Origin: Neobacillus sp. YX16
GTDB taxonomy: Bacteria; Bacillota; Bacilli; Bacillales; Cytobacillaceae
DNA length: 64,000 nucleotides
Assembly (NCBI RefSeq): GCF_030123505.1
Contig: NZ_CP126115.1
Location: forward strand, 5,098,001 to 5,162,000
Reading direction: 5' to 3'
Part shown: positions 30,577-38,997 of the stretch, in pieces
Layout of the letters: every line of letters begins with the position of its first letter
Position numbering within the stretch: position 1 is the stretch's first letter
Translations under genes and position numbers: made by a program
The notes under the pieces: model-generated
Databases searched by the model: none
What the model was told of the DNA's origin: nothing
The model's input: only the letters and a program-made list of their open reading frames with translations

Positions 30577-31390
30577 TGGACACGGCCGCCTTTTGAAGGA
30601 TACTTCTTCCTTTTCCGTAAGGAATACAAAGCGGCGTTCCGAATAATGGATCCATTGTTACTTCACAATCCATGCCAAATACATTTTTGACAAGGCTGCG
30701 ATTGATAACATACTCTGGCTTACCTTGGTCATACACCGTCTGATCCTTAAGGGCAACGATATTATGTGCATAGCGGCAAGCCAAATTAAGATCATGAAGT
30801 ACCATTACAACCGTTCTTTTTCTCTTTTCATTAAGCTCGAATAGAAGATCAAGAATTTCAATTTGGTGTGTCATATCTAAATAGGTTGTTGGCTCATCTA
30901 AGAGAATAACATCGGTATCCTGTGCCAAGGTCATAGCAATCCATGCGCGCTGCCTCTGACCCCCTGAAAGAGAATCAACCGTTCGTTCTTTTAAGTCTTC
31001 TAGGCGGGTAGCTTTTAGCGCCGCATTAACCTTTTTCTCATCTTCCTCCGACCATTGTTTTAGCCATGATTGATGTGGATAACGGCCCTGTTTAACGAGT
31101 TGAAGCACCGTCAGCCCTTCAGGAGCAACCGGTGATTGAGGAAGTATCGCCATTTTTTTCGCTACTTCTTTCGTCGAAAGCTTAGCAATGGCTTCGCCAT
31201 CCAAAGTAATGACACCGGATTTTGGCTTAAGAAGACGGGCGATTGAACGAAGGAGGGTTGATTTTCCGCAGCCATTAGCTCCAATAAAAACGGAAATTTC
31301 ACCTTTAGGAATTATTAAATTTAATTCATCAATGATGAGTGTATCCCCGTATGAAAGTGATAAATTTTTCGTTTCAACCGCATTCATCAT
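30569..31390 (-). CDS. yusV: Siderophore ABC transporter ATP-binding protein (YusV-like)
   Basis: A 273-residue ATPase of the iron-siderophore (FecE/FhuC) group. Walker A is GANGCGKST, the signature is LSGGQRQRAW, and Walker B is VILLDEPTTYLD. In B. subtilis YusV is a shared ATPase for several siderophore permeases (Feu, Yfi). Here it is likewise in a separate unit from the permease genes but next to them. The start at 31390 (first of two ATGs) follows AAAGGAGTG. Two Fur boxes lie 140-175 bases upstream. Confidence 0.88.
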   Translation of the reverse strand: MMNAVETKNLSLSYGDTLIIDELNLIIPKGEISVFIGANGCGKSTLLRSIARLLKPKSGVITLDGEAIAKLSTKEVAKKMAILPQSPVAPEGLTVLQLVKQGRYPHQSWLKQWSEEDEKKVNAALKATRLEDLKERTVDSLSGGQRQRAWIAMTLAQDTDVILLDEPTTYLDMTHQIEILDLLFELNEKRKRTVVMVLHDLNLACRYAHNIVALKDQTVYDQGKPEYVINRSLVKNVFGMDCEVTMDPLFGTPLCIPYGKGRSILQKAAVSNG

Positions 31391-31527
31391 CTGCCCACTC
31401 CTTTTGTAATCAATCAAGTATATTGTTAATAAGGCTTGTTTATAGTTTATGATTTACAACCATTTAGTGGCTGTATTTATGTCTTATATAGTATTAATAT
31501 TCTCTACAGTTCTAAGTTTATAATTAA

Positions 31528-31565
31528 TTGATAATGATTGTCAATGAGTATGAAAATCATTTTCA
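31528..31565. promoter_or_regulatory. Two Fur boxes upstream of yusV
   Basis: TGATAATGATTGTCA (31529-31543) has one mismatch to the 7-1-7 Fur core TGATAATNATTATCA. TGAAAATCATTTTCA (31551-31565) is a perfect palindrome with two symmetric changes. They lie in the promoter region of the yusV-fhuF-yusU unit and predict iron repression. Confidence 0.85.
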
Positions 31566-31611
31566 TTTGTATTTACTATTTTGTACACAAAATGTACTTT
31601 CGTTAAAAAAA

Positions 31612-31640
31612 AGAGAAGCCATTTCAAGGGAAATGACTTC
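31612..31640 (-). terminator. Intrinsic terminator after the permease genes
   Basis: On the minus strand GAAGTCATTTCC pairs with GAAATGGCTTC around a short loop, followed by TCTTTTTTTTAACG. It ends the two-permease transcript before the separate yusV unit. Confidence 0.85.
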
Positions 31641-31653
31641 TTTCTTGTGAAAA

Positions 31654-32709
31654 CTAAGTGTTTCTAGTCTTAAATAATAGGTAGATAAAGTATGGTGCCC
31701 CAATACTTGCCGTAAAGACACCCGCCGGAATTTCTAATGGTGAAAATAGTGTTCGCCCAACTAAATCTGCAAGCATGACTAAAATTCCTCCCAGAAGTGC
31801 TGACACAGGCAGTAAAGCTCCAAAGGCAGAACCCACTAATCTCCTAGCCATGTGCGGTGCCATTAAGCCAACAAAACCGATACCGCCAGCGAAAGCTACC
31901 GAACCCCCAACCAAACCGGTACTTAGCAGCATTAATACAAAGCGTTGTTTTTGCACCCGTCCGCCAAGGCCAGTTGCTACTTCATCACCAAGTTCCTGAA
32001 TGTTGATATTTCTTGCATAGATGAATGAAATGAAAACCAGTATGGTTATCCACGGTACAAGGGCACCAACATTTTTCCATGTTGACCCGTAGACTGTGCC
32101 CGTAATCCATATGTTTGCTTGGCTTGCTTGGTAAATAGGACCTAAAACCATCATAAAGGTGGTCAAAGCCTTCGTTAAGCTCATCAAACCAATACCAATC
32201 AAAATAAGTCTAATAGGCGAAACCCCATTTTTCCATGCCAAAATATAAACTAGAAAGGCTACGACAGCCGCACCGATAAAGGCCGCTAAGGGCAACCAAT
32301 GAATACTAACGGTTAATACATGATTTTTATCACTAAAAATTGCCAAGAAACCTACAACCGCAACAGATGCTCCTCCAGTAATCCCTAAGATATCAGGAGA
32401 TGCAAGCGGGTTTCGAATCATTCCTTGTAAAATCCCCCCTGCTACTGCCAGTCCCATCCCTGCCATTAATGCAACAATGATTCTTGGTAATCGGAAGGAT
32501 TGAATGACAAGGGCCTCCATTTCAGATCCACCGCCGAAAAACACCTGCAGGACATTTATAGGGCTGATTTTCATTTCTCCTAATCCCGTACTAATAACAA
32601 AAACAGCTGCGGTTCCAAGTAACAATCCTATAAACACAAATAATGCTTTTTTATCTATTAAATAAGAAACTTTCCCTTGTTTGATTCTAAAGATTTTGTA
32701 TTTACTCAT
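31654..32709 (-). CDS. Iron-siderophore ABC transporter permease (FecCD family, YfhA-like)
   Basis: A 351-residue FecCD/BtuC-type permease with about ten membrane segments. Conserved pieces are RLPRIIVALMAGMGLAVAGG, NPLASPDILGITGGA and GFVGLMAPHMARRL-type (GFVGLMAPHMAR). It forms the channel with the preceding permease. Its start overlaps the upstream permease gene by four bases. The best match by layout is YfhA of the B. subtilis YfiYZ-YfhA hydroxamate siderophore system, but the substrate cannot be read from sequence. Confidence 0.87.
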   Translation of the reverse strand: MSKYKIFRIKQGKVSYLIDKKALFVFIGLLLGTAAVFVISTGLGEMKISPINVLQVFFGGGSEMEALVIQSFRLPRIIVALMAGMGLAVAGGILQGMIRNPLASPDILGITGGASVAVVGFLAIFSDKNHVLTVSIHWLPLAAFIGAAVVAFLVYILAWKNGVSPIRLILIGIGLMSLTKALTTFMMVLGPIYQASQANIWITGTVYGSTWKNVGALVPWITILVFISFIYARNINIQELGDEVATGLGGRVQKQRFVLMLLSTGLVGGSVAFAGGIGFVGLMAPHMARRLVGSAFGALLPVSALLGGILVMLADLVGRTLFSPLEIPAGVFTASIGAPYFIYLLFKTRNT

Positions 32710-33710
32710 CGCCCATTGAACCCCTTTCTAGCAATATAAATGAAAAATGGGGTTCCAATAATCGCCGTCATGACGCCAACTGGGACTTCTTGAGGCATTA
32801 AAATATATCGGGAGGCGATATCTGCAGCGAGTAAAAGCACTCCACCAAGAAGGCCGGAAAAAGGAATGACCCAGCGATGGTCAATTCCCACAATGGAACG
32901 GGTAAGATGTGGTACGACTATTCCAATAAATCCAATTGGTCCTGCAACAGCAACTGCCCCTCCTGATAGCAGGATGACAACGATCCCGATGATTATTTTT
33001 AACAGTGCTGTGTTTAATCCAAGACCTTTGGCAACATCCTCCCCCAAAGATAGGACATTCATTTTTGTTGCTATGACTAAAGAAGATACCCAGCCTACTA
33101 CTAAATAGGGAAGGACAGCAATTAGATTCTCAAGGTTCCTTCCTGCTACTGAACCAGCAAGCCAAAATAATACTTGCTCCAAGGCTGCTTCATTTAAGAC
33201 GAGTATTCCTTGTGTAAAGGAGGCAAATAATGCTGTCATTGCGGCTCCGGCAAGTGTTAGCTTCATGGGTGTTAACCCTTCCCTACCGACCGAGCCTATT
33301 GCATAGACACTTATTGCAGCTACAGCTGCACCAGCAAAGGATAACCAAGTAAATAGTTGAAGACTTCCTACACTAAAGACCGTAACGGCAATGACGACTG
33401 CAACTCCGGCCCCTGCATTGACCCCAAAAATATCAGGGGATGCGAGGGGATTTTTCGTTACTGTCTGCATTAAGACACCTGAAATAGCTAAACTTGCACC
33501 CACCGCAGCAGCAATAAACGCACGCGGGATTCTGACAGATTGAATAACTATATGTTCATTTGAACCATTGAAATTCGTTAAAGCTTCTATAGCCATTTTC
33601 CAAGTAGTATCTGTATACCCGTAGACAATACTTGCTGACATTAAGAAAAGCAATATAATAATAGCAATTAAAAGTCCTGCCCACCTTTGGCCTGTGTGTT
33701 TTAGCAGCAT
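32706..33710 (-). CDS. Iron-siderophore ABC transporter permease (FecCD family, YfiZ-like)
   Basis: A 334-residue FecCD-family permease with about nine or ten membrane segments and the family motifs SVRIPRAFIAAAVGASLA, NPLASPDIFGVNAGAG and GFIGIVVPHLTRS. It is first in the leftward two-permease operon, directly opposite the lipoprotein gene. The Fur boxes at 33809 and 33862 lie before it, so iron repression is expected. Confidence 0.87.
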   Translation of the reverse strand: MLLKHTGQRWAGLLIAIIILLFLMSASIVYGYTDTTWKMAIEALTNFNGSNEHIVIQSVRIPRAFIAAAVGASLAISGVLMQTVTKNPLASPDIFGVNAGAGVAVVIAVTVFSVGSLQLFTWLSFAGAAVAAISVYAIGSVGREGLTPMKLTLAGAAMTALFASFTQGILVLNEAALEQVLFWLAGSVAGRNLENLIAVLPYLVVGWVSSLVIATKMNVLSLGEDVAKGLGLNTALLKIIIGIVVILLSGGAVAVAGPIGFIGIVVPHLTRSIVGIDHRWVIPFSGLLGGVLLLAADIASRYILMPQEVPVGVMTAIIGTPFFIYIARKGFNGR

Positions 33711-33808
33711 AACCTAATTCCCTTCTACCCTAATATATAAAATGCGTCTTTATGTATCTGTATTTTCATGTATCAGTCTATTGGAATAGTGGAAAGCTGT
33801 CAATGAGT

Positions 33809-33823
33809 TGATAATCATTTTCA
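33809..33823. promoter_or_regulatory. Fur box (permease side)
   Basis: TGATAATCATTTTCA, one mismatch from the 7-1-7 Fur core. It lies about 100 bases before the permease start, in the leftward promoter region. Confidence 0.85.
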
Positions 33824-33861
33824 TTTGTAAAAATAAAGCTTCAAAAAATTGTTATTGATTT

Positions 33862-33876
33862 TGATAATCATTTTCA
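33862..33876. promoter_or_regulatory. Fur box (central)
   Basis: A second copy of TGATAATCATTTTCA, ten bases upstream of the -35 element of the rightward promoter. It could serve both divergent promoters. Confidence 0.85.
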
Positions 33877-33885
33877 ATTTCATGA

Positions 33886-33914
33886 TTGACACGCTTGTGA
33901 AATCGTTTTATTAT
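33886..33914 (+). promoter_or_regulatory. Sigma-A promoter of the siderophore lipoprotein gene
   Basis: A consensus TTGACA (33886-33891), a 17-base spacer and TATTAT (33909-33914). The predicted start is near 33921, just before a Fur box. Confidence 0.85.
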
Positions 33915-33925
33915 TAGTTTGTAAA

Positions 33926-33940
33926 TGAAAATGATTATCA
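33926..33940. promoter_or_regulatory. Fur box (lipoprotein side)
   Basis: TGAAAATGATTATCA, one mismatch to the Fur core, placed just downstream of the predicted transcription start. Fur bound here would block the promoter. Confidence 0.87.
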
Positions 33941-33974
33941 TTAACAACAACATTTATTTGGAGGGTTACATAAG

Positions 33975-34967
33975 ATGAAGGGTTTTAAAAATTTATTTGC
34001 AGTCATTTCATTAATTGCTCTTTTCCTTCTTGCTGCCTGTGGTAACACGGAAGAAAAACCGGCCACACAAAAAGAAAATGAGACCAAAACAGAAGACACT
34101 AGCTATACGGTAGAACATGCAATGGGGTCAACGACATTAGAAAAAACGCCTAAAAAGGTCGTTATATTAACAAATGAAGGAACAGAAGCCTTACTTGCAC
34201 TAGGAGTAAAACCAGTTGGTGCCGTTCAATCTTGGCTTGGCGATCCGTGGTATGATCACATCACAAAGGATATGGACGGTGTCGAAGTTGTTGGGGTTGA
34301 GAGTGAAGTAAATTTAGAGAAAATCGCAACTCTTAAACCTGATTTAATTATCGGAAACAAGCTACGTCAAGAAGCTGTCTACAGCCAATTAAGCGCAATA
34401 GCTCCTACTGTTTTTTCCGAAACCCTGAGAGGTGATTGGAAAGAAAACTTTAAACTATACGCAAAAGCATTAAACCTGGAGGAAAAAGGGAATGAGGTAC
34501 TTAGTGATTTTGATGACCACGTTGCGGACGTGAAAGCGAAACTTGGTGATAAAGTAAATCAAGAAGTATCCGTTGTCCGTTTTATGGCCGGAAAATCTCG
34601 TATTTATTATACCGATTCCTTCTCTGGTATTATTTTTGATCAAGTTGGTCTAAAACGAGCTTCGCAACAGGCAGAGCTGTTTACTCCTGATAATAAGCTG
34701 GGTAACCTTGCTATCGAAGTTGGAAAAGAAGTTATTCCGAAAATGGACGGTGACATCCTTTTCTATTTCACATATGCTCCAAAAGGTGATCAAGCAGCCC
34801 TTGATACAGCGAAAGAATGGACAAATGATCCACTTTGGAAAAATTTAAATGCCGTGAAAAATGGAAAAGCCTATGAGGTTAGTGATGCTACTTGGAATAC
34901 AGCTGGCGGCGTTCTTGCTGCAAACATCATGCTGGATGATCTTGAAAAAATCATGCTCGAAAAATAA
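33975..34967 (+). CDS. Iron-siderophore ABC transporter substrate-binding lipoprotein (YfiY-like)
   Basis: A 330-residue class III (FhuD/BtuF-type) binding lipoprotein. The signal peptide ends in the lipobox LLAAC, with C22. The mature domain has EKTPKKVVILTNEGTEALLALG, then the long connecting helix and FDQVGLKRASQ. It catches ferric siderophore outside the cell for the divergent permeases and YusV. GGAGGG lies nine bases before the ATG. Three Fur boxes and a clear promoter precede it. The layout resembles the B. subtilis YfiY hydroxamate system; this is an inference. Confidence 0.88.
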   Translation: MKGFKNLFAVISLIALFLLAACGNTEEKPATQKENETKTEDTSYTVEHAMGSTTLEKTPKKVVILTNEGTEALLALGVKPVGAVQSWLGDPWYDHITKDMDGVEVVGVESEVNLEKIATLKPDLIIGNKLRQEAVYSQLSAIAPTVFSETLRGDWKENFKLYAKALNLEEKGNEVLSDFDDHVADVKAKLGDKVNQEVSVVRFMAGKSRIYYTDSFSGIIFDQVGLKRASQQAELFTPDNKLGNLAIEVGKEVIPKMDGDILFYFTYAPKGDQAALDTAKEWTNDPLWKNLNAVKNGKAYEVSDATWNTAGGVLAANIMLDDLEKIMLEK

Positions 34968-34985
34968 AATCATAAAAATGATATT

Positions 34986-35020
34986 AAAAAGAACGAGGCT
35001 GCCATGACCTCGTTCTTTTT
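34986..35020. terminator. Bidirectional terminator
   Basis: AAAGAACGAGG pairs with CCTCGTTCTTT around a ten-base loop, with A-run left and T-run right. It ends the lipoprotein gene and the converging RodA-like gene. Confidence 0.85.
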
Positions 35021-35025
35021 TATGC

Positions 35026-36195
35026 TTATGCTGTTGTAGAAAACATGTATTTTTTATAGTGATAGCGGATGGAGAAAATCAAACCTAGACCAAGCATATT
35101 CCCCATTAACGAGCTGCCTCCATAGCTGATGAAAGGTAAGGGAATACCGGTGATTGGTAAAACACCAATCGTCATCCCAATGTTTTGGAAGACGTGGAAG
35201 GTAATCATACTGATGACTCCAACACAAATGTACGTGTAAAAATTATTTTTTGTTTCCATACCAACCTTTGTAATATGATAAATCAACAAGAAAAATAAAC
35301 TTACGAGCACACTTGCACCTATAAAACCATACTCTTCTCCGACGACACTAAAGATAAAATCGGTATGGCTTTCAGGTAAATAGACCTCTCTATTCCCATA
35401 TCCCTTACCACCCGTTTGTCCTGAACCAATAGCTAAGAGCGACCGTGTCAATTGGTATCCTGCTGAGCTTTGAAAGTTATAGGGATCCAGCCAAGAATAG
35501 ATACGGCTAAATTGATACTGCTTCACACCTAAATATTTTTCAAGAATCTCAGGCTTTAACAATACAAAATAAAAAATGACCGAAATAAGGGCAGTTCCAA
35601 TTGAAAATATTGGTACTAGTAACTTCCATGTTATACCGGAAATAAAAATCATTCCTAAAAGGATGGCTAAAAATACGAGCGAAGTCCCTAAGTCCTGCTT
35701 AATAATAAGTATTAAGGGAACCATTGTGACGACCCCAAGTTTTATTAGCAGCCAAAAATCAGTAGCAATCGTTTTAACTGGGTTCTTTTGGTGATGATCC
35801 TCAATTACTTTTGCTAACGCTAAAATAATAAAGATTTTGACAAACTCAGAGGGCTGGAGTGAACCAATCCCAGGTACCTTAAACCAGTTTTTTGCTCCAT
35901 TGATCACCGGGGCAATGCTTTCTGGCGCTATGATTAAAAGAATAAGTAGAAATATTCCTACTCCGTAAGCATACCAAGTTAACTTTTTTAACTGGTCCGA
36001 GTCGAGCCTAATAACTGCGGCAATAATTCCACACCCAATTCCATAAAAGATAATTTGCTTTATAAGGAAGTTACTGTCATATTGACCGCTTGCCTGAGCA
36101 CTATAAATTGATGTACAGCTAGCTAGAAATAATAAAATTAATATAAAAACAAGACTATAATCAAGTTTTGAAGTTGTATTATTAGATGATGTCAT
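35026..36195 (-). CDS. FtsW/RodA/SpoVE family peptidoglycan glycosyltransferase (RodA-like)
   Basis: A 389-residue SEDS-family membrane protein with about ten transmembrane segments. These enzymes polymerise lipid II glycan strands together with a partner class B PBP. Conserved parts are NGAKNWF, LQPSEFVKI, KQDLGTS, the ESHTDFIFSVVGEEYGF loop with the catalytic aspartate, and GIPLPFISYGGSS. The length and sequence fit the RodA branch (elongation) better than FtsW. No cell-division or mreBCD genes are near, so it is probably an additional RodA paralogue. Confidence 0.85.
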   Translation of the reverse strand: MTSSNNTTSKLDYSLVFILILLFLASCTSIYSAQASGQYDSNFLIKQIIFYGIGCGIIAAVIRLDSDQLKKLTWYAYGVGIFLLILLIIAPESIAPVINGAKNWFKVPGIGSLQPSEFVKIFIILALAKVIEDHHQKNPVKTIATDFWLLIKLGVVTMVPLILIIKQDLGTSLVFLAILLGMIFISGITWKLLVPIFSIGTALISVIFYFVLLKPEILEKYLGVKQYQFSRIYSWLDPYNFQSSAGYQLTRSLLAIGSGQTGGKGYGNREVYLPESHTDFIFSVVGEEYGFIGASVLVSLFFLLIYHITKVGMETKNNFYTYICVGVISMITFHVFQNIGMTIGVLPITGIPLPFISYGGSSLMGNMLGLGLIFSIRYHYKKYMFSTTA

Positions 36196-36314
36196 CTTTC
36201 ACACTCCTTTATGTTTCAGCCTCAAAAGGAACTTGTACATTATTTTATTATATTTTTTATAAGGGCAAAGCACAACTTCTAAGGGTGGAATGGATTTATT
36301 TACATATGTAAAAA

Positions 36315-36343
36315 GTGGAGGCGCCTAGGTTAGGCACTTCCAC
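36315..36343 (-). terminator. Intrinsic terminator after the DUF4931 gene
   Basis: On the minus strand GTGGAAGTGCCT pairs with AGGCGCCTCCAC around AACCT, followed by TTTTT. It includes the stop codon of the gene. Confidence 0.8.
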
Positions 36344-37106
36344 TGTCAGAGAAATATTTACTTTTAATATCATCTGCCATCCAATGTAAATTATTAGGTA
36401 CCTGTGGAATCCCGTAGCCGATATAAAGCGGAGTCGTGACAAACCTGGGGACAATTTTAACATAAATTCTTCTATTATAATGATGAAAGAAGAGATTATA
36501 GCTGCTGGCTTTAAATGGGAAGTTATTTAGAATATAATGTACCGATTTTTGAAGCTGGACTCCAAAGGTTTCATTGTAGCTGGAATCTTCCATATCGATA
36601 TTAAACTCATAAAAGCCTACCTTCGGCTTTGTCGATAAAGTTAACCTTACCCCATTTTTTTCCTTTATAACAATACCCTCAAACACTTCCTCCGCGATAC
36701 CTTCCTTATAGTTAATATCATTTAACCCTATTATTTGCATATGGGGATGTGCGATGGTCCCCCCTGACAATGGACCATAATTTTTAAATAAAATCACGGA
36801 TTCATATTTTCCCGTTCTATCTAATTCAAGCCAATTTCTTAAGGCAAATTGGAGCAATTTATGTAGATATGGAAGTTCATAGGTAGATAATTCGCCATGA
36901 CAATCATCTGTTTCAATTAATACCGTTTGATAGGCATTCTCCAAAACAGGATATTTATTTTTCAAAAGAATGATAGGTCCATCTACTTCAATCAGATCTG
37001 TTAACTCCTCGCGCGCACAAAAAGGGCATGCCTGCTGTTTATTTCTTATACTTTCTGGTTTCTTAACTCCGATGGAAGTATCAAAATGTAGATGGCTATT
37101 TTTCAA
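36330..37106 (-). CDS. DUF4931 protein, galactose-1-phosphate uridylyltransferase-like
   Basis: A 258-residue soluble protein of the DUF4931 family. A CPFC pair near residue 30 and the HPHMQI motif near residue 120 (TIAHPHMQIIGLND) resemble the zinc site and catalytic HxH-Q of GalT/HIT nucleotidyltransferases. It may therefore transfer or hydrolyse a nucleoside monophosphate group; the substrate is unknown. It stands alone, divergent from uppP. Confidence 0.75.
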   Translation of the reverse strand: MKNSHLHFDTSIGVKKPESIRNKQQACPFCAREELTDLIEVDGPIILLKNKYPVLENAYQTVLIETDDCHGELSTYELPYLHKLLQFALRNWLELDRTGKYESVILFKNYGPLSGGTIAHPHMQIIGLNDINYKEGIAEEVFEGIVIKEKNGVRLTLSTKPKVGFYEFNIDMEDSSYNETFGVQLQKSVHYILNNFPFKASSYNLFFHHYNRRIYVKIVPRFVTTPLYIGYGIPQVPNNLHWMADDIKSKYFSDSGSA

Positions 37107-37271
37107 GTTTGCAGCTCCTCTCCAAAGTACTTAAATCTATTTTATGGGAGATTCCGCTCCTTTTGCACTAATTTTGACTTGGTAATATATAAAAATTTTA
37201 TTGGCTATTTGTTGGTAGTCATGCATATCTTTACAATGTACAGGCTTATGCTGCGGAAAGAGAGGATGGCT

Positions 37272-38054
37272 ATGTTAAGTAAATTAGAAGCATTCATATT
37301 AGGGATTATCCAAGGGTTAACTGAATTTTTACCAATTAGCAGTACGGGACATTTATATTTAGGCCGGAATTTATTTGGATTACAAGAAGCCGGCCTATTA
37401 CTTGATACGATGCTGCACGTTGGTACCTTGCTGGCTGTTTTTGTCTTCTATAAGGACGAGTTTGTTAAGATTATTAAAAATCCCTTTAGTAAGCTTACCT
37501 TCCTGTTAATCGTTGGAACCATTCCAGCTGTTGTGATTGGTTTACTTTTTAAGGATTACTTTGAGGAGATTTCGAAGACGGGAGTTACCATTGGATGGGA
37601 GTTTTTAGTTACCGGTTTGTTTCTTTGGATTGCCGATTCAGCAAAAAATGGCTATAAAAAGATGGATGATATTAGTTATACAGATGCTTTAATTATTGGT
37701 TCCTTTCAAGCTGCTGCAATATTCCCCGCGATATCACGCTCTGGCTTCACGATTGTGGCTGCCTTATGGAGAAAGTTAGACCGTGAAAGTGCTGCCTATT
37801 TCTCCTTTCTGTTATCTACACCTGCCATTGCAGGAGCGGTCGTTCTTCAATCAATGGATTTATTTGGCGGTGCAGGAGAAGAAATCTCATTATCTGCGTT
37901 AATTGTTGGTATTCTATCCTCTGCTCTTTTCGGTTATTTTGCAGTAAAGTGGATGATTGGTTATCTAAAGAAGCACTCATTAAAGCCGTTTGCCATTTAT
38001 GTCTGGGTATTAGGCTTTGCGGTATTATTTTTCCAGTTTACAGGGAAATTCTAA
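37272..38054 (+). CDS. uppP: Undecaprenyl-diphosphatase UppP
   Basis: A 260-residue membrane phosphatase (BacA family). It turns undecaprenyl diphosphate into the monophosphate, recycling the carrier for cell-wall synthesis; high activity gives bacitracin tolerance. The motifs GLTEFLPISSTGHL near the N-terminus and FPAISRSGFTI near residue 150 are present, with about eight membrane segments. The start at 37272 is chosen because AGAGAGG lies six bases upstream; a much longer frame running back to 37092 overlaps the divergent gene and has no ribosome-binding site. Confidence 0.93.
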   Translation: MLSKLEAFILGIIQGLTEFLPISSTGHLYLGRNLFGLQEAGLLLDTMLHVGTLLAVFVFYKDEFVKIIKNPFSKLTFLLIVGTIPAVVIGLLFKDYFEEISKTGVTIGWEFLVTGLFLWIADSAKNGYKKMDDISYTDALIIGSFQAAAIFPAISRSGFTIVAALWRKLDRESAAYFSFLLSTPAIAGAVVLQSMDLFGGAGEEISLSALIVGILSSALFGYFAVKWMIGYLKKHSLKPFAIYVWVLGFAVLFFQFTGKF

Positions 38055-38087
38055 AAAATGCGGCTCGATTTCTCGAGTCGCATTTTT
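38055..38087. terminator. Bidirectional terminator between uppP and azoR
   Basis: AAAATGCGGCTCGA pairs with TCGAGTCGCATTTT around TTTC. The T run on the plus strand is strong. Confidence 0.85.
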
Positions 38088-38093
38088 GTTGTA

Positions 38094-38756
38094 TTAAACG
38101 GTAACGGTTTCTTTCGCCATTTCTTTTGCCGCTTCAATAGCTTTTTCTTTAGCCTTTGCCATAATTTCAGGTACTTCTTTCGGGAAGTGGTCCATTCCTT
38201 CAGCGAATACGGTTGGCATGACTTCCATTCCTAAGAATCCAAGTACTTTCGTTAAGAAACGATCGCCGAATTCAAATTCAACCATTGGGCCGGTCGAGTA
38301 AACTCCGCCGCGTGTTTGAATATGAAGTGCTTTCCGATTTGTAAGTAAACCTTTTGCACCTTCATGTGTATTAACAAAGGTCTTGTTCACGATAAATAAA
38401 TTATCAAGGAATGCTTTTAAAATGGCAGGTGAGCCAAAGTTCCAGATTGGTGTAACAAATACATAATAATCAGCTGCAATGAAGCGGTCTGCTAATGCAT
38501 GCATAGCTGTAATTTGTTTTTGTTCTCCCTCTGTAAGTTCATCAAACGTTTTGCCCATGAAGGATAATTTAGCGCGGGCATATAACAAATCCATATCAAT
38601 TTGCGGGATATCCATATCATATAAATGCATATGTTCAATTTCTACTTCTGGAATTTGTTTTTTAAATTCTTCAAGAAATGCTTCGCCAAGCTGCATCCCT
38701 TTCGAAAGCTTTATATCATTTTTCGGGTTAACGGTAATGTATAGAAGTTTAGACAT
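38094..38756 (-). CDS. azoR: FMN-dependent NADH-azoreductase
   Basis: A 220-residue flavodoxin-fold quinone/azo reductase. It starts with KLLYITVNPK, has FVTPIWNFGSPAILKAFLDN near residue 100 (the FMN- and substrate-binding PxWNF motif), and HIQTRGGVYS. These enzymes reduce quinones and azo compounds with NADH and protect against thiol stress. The gene stands alone between terminators. The Lys/Glu/Ala-rich C-terminal helix makes it slightly longer than the usual 208-211 residues. Confidence 0.9.
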   Translation of the reverse strand: MSKLLYITVNPKNDIKLSKGMQLGEAFLEEFKKQIPEVEIEHMHLYDMDIPQIDMDLLYARAKLSFMGKTFDELTEGEQKQITAMHALADRFIAADYYVFVTPIWNFGSPAILKAFLDNLFIVNKTFVNTHEGAKGLLTNRKALHIQTRGGVYSTGPMVEFEFGDRFLTKVLGFLGMEVMPTVFAEGMDHFPKEVPEIMAKAKEKAIEAAKEMAKETVTV

Positions 38757-38997
38757 CTAATCCCCATCCCTTTTAATATTTTTTCATCTATCCATATAGT
38801 ACAACAAACTTCCTTGTTCACTAATGAACAATGAGTGAAGTTTATGAAAAAAGTGTGAACTTTTTCTGGTGAAAATGAACAATAAGTGACAATTCTAAAT
38901 AAAACTAAACGAAACTTAACAAAACTTAACAATAATCACAGTCTCCATTATATAATTGCCTTATATTAAAACTGCAATTAGGAGGGTGGTACGAAGA

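Noticed and set aside
37092..37271. Longer start for uppP
   Set aside because: It overlaps the divergent gene's start, adds an unrelated segment before the conserved N-terminus and lacks a ribosome-binding site.
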